DNA of 64,000 bases, from NCBI RefSeq assembly GCF_030766935.1, contig NZ_JASERL010000008.1, positions 62,001 through 126,000 on the forward strand, written 5' to 3'. The translations under genes and the position numbers were made by a program. Source of the stretch: Streptomyces sp. KL109B. GTDB taxonomy: Bacteria > Actinomycetota > Actinomycetes > Streptomycetales > Streptomycetaceae. The notes under the pieces were generated by a model. It ran no database searches. It was not told the DNA's origin and worked only from the letters and a program-made list of their open reading frames with translations. Numbering within the stretch: the first letter of the stretch is position 1; every line of letters starts with the position of its first letter. Shown here piece by piece: positions 32,817-40,724 of the stretch.

Positions 32817-33971
32817 ATGATGCGCCAGACACCGAAGACCCTGCTCGTGACCAACGACTTCCCGCCGCGCCCCGGCGGAATCCAGGCGTTCCTGCACAAC
32901 ATGGCGCTACGCCTGGACCCGGAGCGGCTCGTCGTCTACGCCTCCACGTGGAAGCGCAGCCGCGAGGGCATCGAGGCGACGGCGGCCTTCGACGCCGAGC
33001 AGCCGTTCACGGTCGTCCGTGACAACACGACGATGCTGCTGCCGACGCCGCGCGTCACGCGGCGGGCGACGGGGCTGCTGCGGGCGCACGGCTGTACGTC
33101 GGTGTGGTTCGGGGCGGCCGCGCCGCTCGGCCTCATGGCGCCCGCGCTGCGCAGGGCGGGCGCGCGGCGCATCGTCGCGACGACGCACGGGCACGAGGCG
33201 GGCTGGGCCCAACTCCCCGCGTCCCGGCAGCTGTTGCGCCGGATCGGCGAGGGCACGGACACGATCACGTACCTCGGCGAGTACACGCGCTCGCGCATCG
33301 CGGCGGCGCTGACGCCCGCGGCGGCGGGGCGGATGGAGCAACTCCCGCCGGGGGTCGACGAGAAGACGTTCCACCCGGGTTCGGGCGGGGACGTGGTGCG
33401 GGCGCGGCTGGGGCTGAGCGAGCGGCCGGTGGTCGTGTGCGTCTCGCGGCTCGTGCCCCGCAAGGGGCAGGACACGCTCATCCTCGCCATGCCGAAGATT
33501 CTGGCGGCGGTGCCGGACGCGGTGCTGTTGATCGTCGGGGGCGGGCCGTACGAGAAGGACCTGCGCAAGCTGGCGGTGGAGACGGGCGTCGCGGACTCGG
33601 TCCGCTTCACCGGGTCCGTCCCGTGGGAGGAGTTGCCCGCGCACTACGGCGCGGGCGACGTCTTCGCGATGCCGTGCCGTACGCGGCGGGGCGGGCTCGA
33701 CGTAGAGGGCCTCGGCATCGTCTACCTGGAGGCGTCGGCGACGGGGTTGCCGGTGGTCTCGGGCGACTCCGGCGGCGCGCCGGACGCGGTCCTCGACGGC
33801 GAGACGGGCTGGGTCGTCCGCGGCGGCTCCGAGTCGGAGACGGCGGAGCGGGTGGTCGCGCTGCTCCAGGACCCGGAGTTGCGGCGCCGGATGGGGGAGC
33901 GGGGGCGGGAGTGGGTCGAGGAGAAGTGGCGGTGGGATTTGCTGGCGGATCGGTTGCGGGGGCTTTTGTAG
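32817..33971 (+). CDS. GT4 glycosyltransferase, probable PimB-type PIM mannosyltransferase
   Basis: The 384-aa protein is a GT-B enzyme. PPRPGGIQAFLHNMA at the start is the acceptor loop. VSRLVPRKGQDTLI begins the nucleotide-sugar domain, and GLGIVYLEASATGLPVV is the E-x7-E motif of GT4. The best match I recognise is PimB, which adds the second mannose from GDP-mannose to phosphatidylinositol monomannoside on the inner face of the membrane. The syntenic Rv2188c has that activity. It is divergent from GT87. A double ATG (32817, 32820) leaves the start ambiguous by one residue. Confidence 0.85.
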   Translation: MMRQTPKTLLVTNDFPPRPGGIQAFLHNMALRLDPERLVVYASTWKRSREGIEATAAFDAEQPFTVVRDNTTMLLPTPRVTRRATGLLRAHGCTSVWFGAAAPLGLMAPALRRAGARRIVATTHGHEAGWAQLPASRQLLRRIGEGTDTITYLGEYTRSRIAAALTPAAAGRMEQLPPGVDEKTFHPGSGGDVVRARLGLSERPVVVCVSRLVPRKGQDTLILAMPKILAAVPDAVLLIVGGGPYEKDLRKLAVETGVADSVRFTGSVPWEELPAHYGAGDVFAMPCRTRRGGLDVEGLGIVYLEASATGLPVVSGDSGGAPDAVLDGETGWVVRGGSESETAERVVALLQDPELRRRMGERGREWVEEKWRWDLLADRLRGLL

Positions 33972-34039
33972 CGGGCGCCGGGGTTGGGGCCGACGTTTGC
34001 GCGGGGCGGGCGCCGGGATCGACGTAGGCGTTCGTACCG

Positions 34040-34139
34040 GGGGCCGGGGGTGGCGTCTGTGGCGGATCCGGGGCCGGGGGTGGCGTCTGTGACGGGTCCG
34101 GGGCCGGGGGTTGGGCCTGTGCCGGGGTTGGGGCCGGTA
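34040..34139. repeat. 30-bp G-rich tandem repeat
   Basis: The unit GGGGCCGGGGGTGGCGTCTG plus TGRCGGRTCC repeats at 34040-34069, 34070-34099 and, more degenerate, 34100-34129, with a partial fourth copy. The 487-bp gap 33972-34458 contains no credible gene; besides this array it holds the dispersed repeat at 34358. Confidence 0.75.
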
Positions 34140-34357
34140 GTTCCTGTCGCGCGGCACCGGCCCACCTCCGGCTGCGCCGCTCCCCGCCCCTCTCCCACCC
34201 ACCCGCTCCCTCCCCGGGGGCGTCGGTCTCCCCGCGGTCGGTGATCCGCCGTGAACGGTGCCCGCTCCGTGGAGCCTGGGGTGAGGTGCCGTGCTGGGCA
34301 GCGGATGCCCCAAGGGGGAGCCGGTACCCCGTCGTGCCGACGCCCCTGGCGCATTCG

Positions 34358-34401
34358 AGCCCCGCCGGCGATTGAGGCGCGGGGTCCGGGGCGGAGCCCC
34401 G
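34358..34401. repeat. Dispersed hairpin repeat, copy A
   Basis: AGCCCCGCCGGCGATTGAGG followed by CGCGGGGTCCGGGGCGGAGCCCCG. It is the same family as the copies at 22160, 37898, 54911, 57021 and 57074, and lies between two convergent genes. Confidence 0.75.
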
Positions 34402-34458
34402 TGGCGTGGGAGTGCATCCGCCGCAACGTGTCGCCCCACGCCCCGGCGACGGCCCCCG

Positions 34459-36255
34459 CTACCCGCGGTAAAGCGCCTCGATCTCGTCCGCGTAGTCCTT
34501 CGCGACCACATTCCGCTTCAGCTTCAGCGACGGCGTCAGATGCCCCGACTCCTCCGTGAACTGAGCCCCGAGGATGCGGAACTTGCGGACCGACTCCGCC
34601 TTGGACACCGCGGCGTTGCCGTCGTCGATCGCCGCCTGCACCGTGGCCAGCAGATCCGCGTCGTCGCGCAGCGAGGCCACCGTGGCGCCCGCCGGCTTGC
34701 CGTGGTCCGCGGCCCACTTGCCGAGGAACTCCTCGTCGACCGTGACCAGCGCGCCGACGAACGGCCGCCCGTCGCCGACCACCATGCACTCCGCGATCAG
34801 CGCATGCGCCCGGATCCGGTCCTCGATCACCGCGGGGGCGACGTTCTTGCCGCCCGCCGTGACGATGATCTCCTTCTTGCGGCCGGTGATGCGGAGGTAG
34901 CCGTCCTCGTCGAGCGTGCCGATGTCACCGGTGTGGAACCAGCCGTCGGCCAGCGCCTCCTCGGTCGCGCCCTGGTTGTTCCAGTAGCCGGTGAAGAGGT
35001 GCTCGCCGTGCAGAAGGACCTCGCCGTCGTCGGCGATCCGGACCACGGACCCCGGCAGCGGCTGGCCCACCGTGCCGATCTTCTGGCGGTCCCACGGGTT
35101 GAAGGCGGTGGCGGCGCAGGACTCGGTCAGGCCGTAGCCCTCCAGGACCGTGAAGCCGATGCCGCGGAAGAAGTGGCCGAGCCGCTCGCCCAGCGGCGCG
35201 CCGCCCGAGATCGCGAACTCGCCGCGCCCGCCGAGGACCGCGCGCAGCTTCCCGTAGACGAGCTTGTCGAAGGTCTTGTACTTGAGCCTCAGGGCCAGCG
35301 AAGGACCGCTCGGGGTGTCGAGCGCGCGGCTGTACTCGATCGCCGTGTCCGCGGCCTTGTCGAAGATCTTGCCCTTGCCGTCGGCCTGCGCCTTGGCCCG
35401 CGCCGAGTTGTAGACCTTCTCGAAGACGCGCGGCACGCCCAGGATCAACGTAGGCCTGAAGGCGGCCAGTTCATCGGTGAGCGTCTTGATGTCGGGGGCG
35501 TGGCCCAGCTTGATCGGGGCCATCAGCGACGCGACCTCGACCAGCCGGCCGAAGACGTGCGCCACCGGCAGGAACAGCAGGACCGAGCAGTCGCCGGTGC
35601 GGAACAGGGGGCCGAGGCGGGCCACGATGTTGCCGCACTCCGCGAAGAAGCTGCGGTGCGTGAGGACGCAGCCCTTGGGGCGGCCGGTGGTGCCCGAGGT
35701 GTAGACGATGGTCGCGGGGTCGTCGGCCTTCGCGATGGCGCTGCGGTCGTCGACCATCCCGTCGGAGAGCTCGGCACCGGCGCGCCGCAGCGCCTCCAGG
35801 CCCCCGCCCTCGATCTGCCAGACGTCCCGCAGCTCCGGCAGCCGGTCGCGCACGGAGGCGACGGCCGCGGCGTGCGCGTCCGACTCGACGACGATGGAGA
35901 CCGCGCCCGAGTCGCCGAGGATCCACTGGATCTGCTCCGGCGAGCTGGTCTCGTAGACGGGCACGGTGATCGCGCCCGCGCTCCAGATCGCGAAGTCGAG
36001 CAGCGTCCACTCGTAGCGCGTGCGCGACATGAGCCCGACGCGGTCGCCTGGCTGCACGCCGGAGGCGATCAGGCCCTTGGCGGCGGCCCGCACCTCGGCG
36101 AGGAACTGGACGGCCGTGATGTCCGTCCACACGCCGTCGACCTTGCGGCCGATCACGGCGACGTCCGGGTGCTGCGCGGCGTTTCTGCGAACGATGTCGG
36201 TCAGATTGCCGTCCGCGGGGACCTCGTACAAAGCGGGAAGGCTGAACTCGCGCAA
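34459..36255 (-). CDS. Long-chain fatty-acid-CoA ligase (AMP-binding, FadD15-like)
   Basis: It activates fatty acids to acyl-CoA via acyl-AMP. The 598-aa protein shows the AMP-binding signature IVYTSGTTGRPKGCVLTHRS, GYGLTESCAA, DGWFHTGDIGTLDEDGYLRITGRKKE and the C-terminal lysine region SLKLKRN. The start is TTG 36255, not an upstream frame, because CGAGGAG precedes it by 8-9 nt and the protein then begins REFSLPALYEVP, the usual N-terminus. Rv2187 (fadD15) occupies the same place in mycobacteria next to pimB. Confidence 0.93.
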   Translation of the reverse strand: MREFSLPALYEVPADGNLTDIVRRNAAQHPDVAVIGRKVDGVWTDITAVQFLAEVRAAAKGLIASGVQPGDRVGLMSRTRYEWTLLDFAIWSAGAITVPVYETSSPEQIQWILGDSGAVSIVVESDAHAAAVASVRDRLPELRDVWQIEGGGLEALRRAGAELSDGMVDDRSAIAKADDPATIVYTSGTTGRPKGCVLTHRSFFAECGNIVARLGPLFRTGDCSVLLFLPVAHVFGRLVEVASLMAPIKLGHAPDIKTLTDELAAFRPTLILGVPRVFEKVYNSARAKAQADGKGKIFDKAADTAIEYSRALDTPSGPSLALRLKYKTFDKLVYGKLRAVLGGRGEFAISGGAPLGERLGHFFRGIGFTVLEGYGLTESCAATAFNPWDRQKIGTVGQPLPGSVVRIADDGEVLLHGEHLFTGYWNNQGATEEALADGWFHTGDIGTLDEDGYLRITGRKKEIIVTAGGKNVAPAVIEDRIRAHALIAECMVVGDGRPFVGALVTVDEEFLGKWAADHGKPAGATVASLRDDADLLATVQAAIDDGNAAVSKAESVRKFRILGAQFTEESGHLTPSLKLKRNVVAKDYADEIEALYRG

Positions 36256-36348
36256 GACTGCTGCTCCTCGTAGGGCGCCGACGCCACGACTCGTATGTGA
36301 TGCGTCGGCGCGGTCCAAGATCGGGCAGGTGCACAGTGCTCAATGAGT

Positions 36349-36366
36349 TGCGTCGCGTACGACGCA
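36349..36366. promoter_or_regulatory. TGCGTCG dyad upstream of the acyl-CoA ligase
   Basis: TGCGTCG-CGTA-CGACGCA is a perfect 7+4+7 dyad about 95 nt upstream of the ligase start. Further TGCGTCR half-sites lie at 36301 and about 36477 in the same 342-bp divergent region. It is a candidate operator for a TetR- or GntR-type lipid regulator. Confidence 0.45.
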
Positions 36367-36584
36367 TACCGCGTAGTACGTCGAGTAACCCATTGCTTGA
36401 ACTGAACACGACTGGACTGCCCGGACGTTACCCATCGGTACTGCTTCTTCGATAGGGGGGCCGGACCAGATGTACGCTGCGTCACACGTCGCCGCGACTC
36501 TTCGCGCACCCTAGTCCAGAAGCGTCCTGACTCGGAAGTAACCGCAGGTCCGGCGGCCTCTACCCATTGCAGGACCCATCGTCC

Positions 36585-36590
36585 TAGGGT
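36585..36590 (+). promoter_or_regulatory. -10 element (TAGGGT) of the metallophosphoesterase gene
   Basis: TAGGGT lies 7 nt before ATG 36598, consistent with a leaderless transcript. Confidence 0.45.
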
Positions 36591-36597
36591 GATCTCC

Positions 36598-37359
36598 ATG
36601 CGCGTACATGTGGTCAGCGATGTGCACGGAAACTCCACCGACCTCGCACGAGCCGGAGACGGCGCCGACGCCGTCGTCTGCCTTGGTGACCTGGTGTTGT
36701 TCCTTGATTACGCGAATCACGCGCGCGGCATCTTCCCCGATCTGTTCGGGGCCGAGAACGCCAGCCGCATCGTCGAGCTGCGCACCGCCCGCCGCTTCGA
36801 GGAGGCCCGCGCCTTCGGAGCGGAGCTGTGGGCCGGCATCGACCGGGTGCCCGCCATCGAAAAAGCGGTGCGCAAACAGTACGCGGAGCTGTTCGCGGCC
36901 TTCCCCACACCGACGTACGCGACCTACGGCAATGTCGACATGCCGAGGCTCTGGCCCGAGTACGCCGCCTCCGGCACGACCGTGCTCGACGGCGAGCGCG
37001 TCGAGATCGGCGGCTGGGTCTTCGGCTTCGTCGGCGGCGGACTGCGTACGCCGATGCGCACGCCGTACGAGATCGACGACGAGGAGTACGCCGCGAAGAT
37101 CGAGGCCGTGGGCGAGGTCGACGTGCTGTGCACACACATCCCGCCGGAGGTCCCCGACCTCGTCTACGACACCGTGGCGCGCCGCTTCGAGCGCGGCAGC
37201 CGGGCCCTGCTCGACGCGATCCGCCGCACGAAGCCCCGCTACTCGCTCTTCGGTCACGTCCACCAGCCGCTCGCACGGCGGATGCGGATCGGGTCCACGG
37301 AGTGTGTGAACGTCGGCCACTTCGCGGGCTCGGGCAGGCCCTGGGCGCTGGAGTGGTGA
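36598..37359 (+). CDS. Calcineurin-like metallophosphoesterase
   Basis: The 253-aa protein has the dinuclear metal motifs DVHGN near residue 8 (D-x-H), CLGDL (GD), TYGNVD (GNxx) and FGHVHQP (GHxH) in the standard order. It is cytoplasmic, with no signal peptide. Substrate unknown; this family includes phosphodiesterases and Ap4A-type hydrolases. ATG 36598 starts right at the first beta strand, and the upstream GTG 36589 lies inside the likely promoter. Adjacent genes do not form an obvious pathway with it. Confidence 0.88.
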   Translation: MRVHVVSDVHGNSTDLARAGDGADAVVCLGDLVLFLDYANHARGIFPDLFGAENASRIVELRTARRFEEARAFGAELWAGIDRVPAIEKAVRKQYAELFAAFPTPTYATYGNVDMPRLWPEYAASGTTVLDGERVEIGGWVFGFVGGGLRTPMRTPYEIDDEEYAAKIEAVGEVDVLCTHIPPEVPDLVYDTVARRFERGSRALLDAIRRTKPRYSLFGHVHQPLARRMRIGSTECVNVGHFAGSGRPWALEW

Positions 37360-37451
37360 CGGCGAGCCCGCACGCGCGCGATAGCCTGCACGCGACACAC
37401 GCGTAGGCAGGCACGGCGCGCCCCTGACCGGTATCTGGAGGAGCCACGGCG

Positions 37452-37889
37452 ATGGCGGAACACACCAGCTCGAGCATCACGATCGAGGCGGCCCCTGCCG
37501 ATGTGATGGGGGTGATCGCCGACTTCGCCCGCTACCCGGACTGGACGGGTGAGGTGAAGGAGGCGGAGGTCATCGCCTCGGACGAGTCCGGCAGGGCCGA
37601 ACAGGTCCGCCTCGTCATGGACGCCGGCGCGATCAAGGACGACCAGACCCTGAAGTACACGTGGGCCGGTGCGAACGAGGTCTCCTGGACCCTCGTCAAG
37701 TCCCAGATGCTGCGCTCCCTCGACGGCTCGTACGTCCTGAAGCCCGCGGGCTCCGGGACCGAGGTCACGTACTCCCTCACGGTCGACGTCAAGATCCCCA
37801 TGCTCGGCATGATCAAGCGCAAGGCCGAGAAGGTCATCATCGACCGGGCACTGGCGGGCCTGAAGAAGCGCGTCGAGTCGGGTAACTAG
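37452..37889 (+). CDS. SRPBCC-fold (polyketide cyclase/dehydrase family) lipid-binding protein
   Basis: A 145-aa single-domain START-like protein: SSSITIEAAPADVMGVIADFARYPDWTGEVKEAEV at the N-terminus and a long C-terminal helix (MIKRKAEKVIIDRALAGLKKRVESG) closing a hydrophobic cavity. Such proteins bind lipids or small hydrophobic ligands. The mycobacterial syntenic gene is Rv2185c (TB16.3), next to an ArsA-like gene as here, which suggests a conserved pair. CTGGAGGAG lies about 7 nt upstream of the ATG. Confidence 0.88.
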   Translation: MAEHTSSSITIEAAPADVMGVIADFARYPDWTGEVKEAEVIASDESGRAEQVRLVMDAGAIKDDQTLKYTWAGANEVSWTLVKSQMLRSLDGSYVLKPAGSGTEVTYSLTVDVKIPMLGMIKRKAEKVIIDRALAGLKKRVESGN

Positions 37890-37897
37890 AGGTAATT

Positions 37898-37948
37898 GGA
37901 GCCCCTGCGGCGACCCCGCAGCGGGGTCCGGGGCAGAGCCCCGTGACG
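37898..37948. repeat. Dispersed hairpin repeat, copy B
   Basis: GGAGCCCCTGCGGCGACCCC followed by GCAGCGGGGTCCGGGGCAGAGCCCCGTGACG. It is a member of the family at 34358 and lies between the SRPBCC gene and the ArsA-like gene. Confidence 0.75.
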
Positions 37949-37959
37949 TCGGCCACGGG

Positions 37960-37965
37960 TAACCT
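37960..37965 (+). promoter_or_regulatory. -10 element (TAACCT) of the ArsA-like gene
   Basis: TAACCT lies 8 nt before ATG 37974 with no ribosome-binding site between, suggesting leaderless transcription. Confidence 0.45.
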
Positions 37966-37973
37966 CACACCTC

Positions 37974-39074
37974 ATGCGCACCCTCCTCGTCACCGGCCCC
38001 GGCGGCGCCGGCCGCACCACCGTCGCCGCCGCCACCGCCCACAAGGCCGCCCGCCAGGGCCTGCGCACCCGGCTGATCACCGCGGACCCCGTGGGCGGGC
38101 CCGAGGGCGTCGACGTCACCCGGCTCGCCCCGGCCGAGGACTTCCGGCGCGACCTCCTCGCCCTCCAGGAGCGCGCCGCCCCCGGCCTCGAACTCCTCGG
38201 CGCCTCCCACCTCGACGCGGACGAGCTCACCCCGCTGCCGGGCAGCGAGGACCTCGCCCTGCTGCGCGCCCTGCGCGACAGCGCGGAAGGCCCGTACGAG
38301 CTGGTCGTCGTCGACCTGCCGCCCGCGCCCCGCGCCATCGCCACCCTCGCCCTCCCCGAGCAGCTGCGCCGCTATCTGCGCCGCCTGCTCCCCGCGGAGC
38401 GCCAGGCCGCGCGCGCCCTGCGCCCCGTACTCGGCAAGCTCGCCGGGGTGCCGATGCCCGCGCAGTGGCTGTACGAGTCCGCCGCCCGCTGGGACGCCGA
38501 ACTCGCCGCCGCGCAGGCCGTGATCGACGCCGACAGCACCCGCGTACGCCTCGTCGCGGAGCCCACGAAGGCCGCCGTCGAGGAGCTGCGCGCCACCCGT
38601 ACCGGCCTCGCCCTGTACGGCCTCGACGTCGAGTCGGTCGTCGCCAACCGGCTGCTCCCGGACGGCTCCACCGACCCGTGGCTCGCCGACGCCGCCGCCC
38701 GCCAGCGCAAGGTCCTCGCCGAGTGGCCGGGCGCGCACGCCCTGCCCCACCTCGGCCGCGACCCGGGCGCAGGCGACCTCGACGTCCCGCTGCCCGCGAC
38801 CGTGCCCGGACCCCGTACGCCCTGGCCGGTGGAGGACCGGCTGGGTGAGGACGGCGTCCTGGTGTGGCGGATACCGCTGCCCGGCGCCGTACGGGAGGAG
38901 CTGAGCCTGGTGCGGCGCGGAGACGAACTGGTCGTCGGCGCGGGAACGTTCCGCCGCATCGTCCCGCTGCCCTCCGCGCCCCGCCGCTGCACCGTCGCGG
39001 GCGCGGGCCTCGCCGACGGCGAACTCCGCGTCCGCTTCGCGCCCGACCCCGATCTGTGGCCGCAGACCCGATGA
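37974..39074 (+). CDS. ArsA/Get3-like P-loop protein with atypical Walker A
   Basis: The 366-aa protein has the SIMIBI fold of ArsA/Get3: a P-loop at residues 8-16, TRLITADPVGG (switch-like Asp), ELVVVDLPPAPRA (Walker B region) and VVANRLLPDGSTDP (the LNxx-type nucleoside segment). The deviant Walker A GKGGxGKT reads GPGGAGRTT, so both conserved lysines are lost (Pro9 and Arg14), and hydrolysis may be altered or absent. The C-terminus has an HSP20-like beta domain (about 285-355). There is no arsenite pump nearby. The syntenic mycobacterial gene is Rv2184c. Role unknown. Confidence 0.85.
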   Translation: MRTLLVTGPGGAGRTTVAAATAHKAARQGLRTRLITADPVGGPEGVDVTRLAPAEDFRRDLLALQERAAPGLELLGASHLDADELTPLPGSEDLALLRALRDSAEGPYELVVVDLPPAPRAIATLALPEQLRRYLRRLLPAERQAARALRPVLGKLAGVPMPAQWLYESAARWDAELAAAQAVIDADSTRVRLVAEPTKAAVEELRATRTGLALYGLDVESVVANRLLPDGSTDPWLADAAARQRKVLAEWPGAHALPHLGRDPGAGDLDVPLPATVPGPRTPWPVEDRLGEDGVLVWRIPLPGAVREELSLVRRGDELVVGAGTFRRIVPLPSAPRRCTVAGAGLADGELRVRFAPDPDLWPQTR

Positions 39075-39155
39075 AGCGCGGGCACCCGTTCGGGTAACGT
39101 CGAATGAGTAAGCCGAACGAGTAACCGGTCCAGCTCTCCGCAGGAGTCAGCCGTC

Positions 39156-39614
39156 ATGAGCGACGCCACCGAGCAGCCCGCCCACCAGGTCGACGCAGAC
39201 GCCTGGGAGAAGGCGTGCGCCGAGGATCTCGACGCGGAGCGGGCCCGCCGCAGGGCCGCGTACGGGCCCCCGCCGGGATCCGCCGCCGAAGAGCTGAAGA
39301 AGCTCGTCGACGCCGTCACCGACAAGCTCTCCTCCGTGCAGGCCCCGTTCCTCGGCTCGGTCGCCCAGGGCACCGCCGAGCAGGTCGCCAAGCAGGCCGT
39401 ACGGCAGGTGCGTTCCGTCGTCGAGCCGGTCATCGACCGGAACTCGGACGTGTTCGACCACCTGGCCGCCGCGGGCGGCGAACTGCTCGCCGCGTACCGC
39501 TCCGCGGTCGAGGGCCAGGAGCGCCGCTGGACCCAGCGCTCCCAGGAGCCCGAGCCCCCCGCCCCCAAGCCCAAGGACGAGGGCCCCGGCGGGGAGCACA
39601 TCGACTTGGACTGA
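39156..39614 (+). CDS. DUF5304-family protein
   Basis: The 152-aa soluble, charged protein has a helical core (about 40-125: AAEELKKLVDAVTDKLSSV.. QVAKQAVRQVRSVVEPVIDRN) and a Pro/Glu/Lys-rich disordered tail. I recognise the family by overall sequence, not by a catalytic motif. It lies between the ArsA-like protein and glucokinase on the same strand (81 and 53 bp gaps). The start ATG has GCAGGAG about 9 nt upstream. Function unknown. Confidence 0.78.
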   Translation: MSDATEQPAHQVDADAWEKACAEDLDAERARRRAAYGPPPGSAAEELKKLVDAVTDKLSSVQAPFLGSVAQGTAEQVAKQAVRQVRSVVEPVIDRNSDVFDHLAAAGGELLAAYRSAVEGQERRWTQRSQEPEPPAPKPKDEGPGGEHIDLD

Positions 39615-39667
39615 GCCCTGCTCGGTTAGGGTGGGCCGTAGCGGGGCTCGACCGAACTGAGGGATTC

Positions 39668-40621
39668 ATGGGACTCACCATCGGCGTCGATATCGGCGGC
39701 ACGAAGATCGCGGCCGGCGTGGTCGACGAGGAAGGCAACATCCTCTCCACGTTCAAGGTGCCGACGCCTTCCACGGCCGAGGGCATCGTGGAAGCGATCG
39801 CCTCTGCCGTTGAAGGTGCCCGGGCCGGGCACGAGATCGTCGGCGTGGGCATCGGTGCCGCCGGTTACGTCAACCGCCAGCGCTCCACCGTGTACTTCGC
39901 GCCGAACATCGACTGGCGCCAGGAACCGCTGAAGGAGAAGGTCGAGGCGCGCGTCAAGCTGCCCGTCGTCGTCGAGAACGACGCGAACGCGGCCGCCTGG
40001 GGCGAGTACAAGTTCGGCGCGGGCAAGGGCCACCGCAACGTCATCTGCATCACGCTGGGCACCGGCCTCGGCGGCGGCGTCATCATCGGCAACAAGCTGC
40101 GCCGCGGCCACTTCGGCGTGGCCGCCGAGTTCGGCCACATCCGCATGGTGCCGGACGGCCTGCTGTGCGGCTGCGGCTCGCAGGGCTGCTGGGAGCAGTA
40201 CGCCTCCGGGCGCGCGCTCGTCCGCTACGCGAAGCAGCGGGCGAACGCCACCCCGGAGAACGCGGAGTACCTGCTCTCGCTCGGCGACGGCACCCCCGAG
40301 GGCATCGAGGGCAAGCACATCTCCACGGCCGCCCGCGAGGGCGACCTGGTGGCCGTCGACTCGTACCGCGAGCTGGCCCGCTGGGCCGGCGCGGGCCTCG
40401 CCGACCTGGCCTCGCTGTTCGACCCGTCGGCGTTCATCGTCGGCGGCGGCCTCTCGGACGAGGGCGAGCTGGTCCTCGACCCCATCCGCAAGTCGTACAA
40501 GCGGTGGCTGGTCGGCGGCAACTGGCGGCCGGTCGCGGACGTGATCGCGGCCCAGCTGGGCAACAAGGCGGGCATGGTCGGCGCCGCCGACCTCGCGCGC
40601 GAGCCCGACCCCGTCATGTGA
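39668..40621 (+). CDS. glkA: ROK-family glucokinase
   Basis: It phosphorylates glucose with ATP and in Streptomyces is also needed for carbon catabolite repression. The 317-aa protein starts MGLTIGVDIGGTKIAAGVV (phosphate-1 motif). It has VENDANAAAWGEYKFGAG with the catalytic Asp, ITLGTGLGGGVI and the ROK zinc motif HIRMVPDGLLCGCGSQGCWEQY (His plus CxCxxxxC). The length equals the S. coelicolor enzyme. ATG 39668 is preceded by CTGAGGG. Repeats follow the stop. Confidence 0.96.
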   Translation: MGLTIGVDIGGTKIAAGVVDEEGNILSTFKVPTPSTAEGIVEAIASAVEGARAGHEIVGVGIGAAGYVNRQRSTVYFAPNIDWRQEPLKEKVEARVKLPVVVENDANAAAWGEYKFGAGKGHRNVICITLGTGLGGGVIIGNKLRRGHFGVAAEFGHIRMVPDGLLCGCGSQGCWEQYASGRALVRYAKQRANATPENAEYLLSLGDGTPEGIEGKHISTAAREGDLVAVDSYRELARWAGAGLADLASLFDPSAFIVGGGLSDEGELVLDPIRKSYKRWLVGGNWRPVADVIAAQLGNKAGMVGAADLAREPDPVM

Positions 40622-40661
40622 CGTACATCCGTCATGTGACGTACGTCCGTCATGTGACGTA
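40612..40661. repeat. 18-bp tandem repeat containing a dyad, at the end of glkA
   Basis: CGTCATGTGACGTACATC, CGTCATGTGACGTACGTC and CGTCATGTGACGTAGC follow one another. Each unit contains the inverted repeat CGTCA-TG-TGACG. The array begins in the last glkA codons and crosses the stop. Confidence 0.8.
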
Positions 40662-40711
40662 GCTACGCGTCCGGTGCCCGTCGTTCCCCTCGGGGGCGGC
40701 GGGCACCGGCG

Positions 40712-40717
40712 TATCTT
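40712..40717 (+). promoter_or_regulatory. -10 element (TATCTT) of the EEP-family gene
   Basis: TATCTT lies 7 nt before ATG 40725, and no ribosome-binding site is seen. Confidence 0.45.
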
Positions 40718-40724
40718 GATCTTC

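Noticed and set aside
34040..34139. CRISPR array
   Set aside because: Units are contiguous without variable spacers, and no cas genes are present. It is a minisatellite.
33722..34789. Minus-strand gene in the gap 33972-34458
   Set aside because: The predicted protein is a Gly/Pro/Thr repeat over the G-rich array, overlaps real genes on both sides, and has no family features.
37974..39074. Arsenite-pump ATPase
   Set aside because: No arsB, arsC or arsR nearby, and the P-loop lysines needed for ArsA activity are absent.
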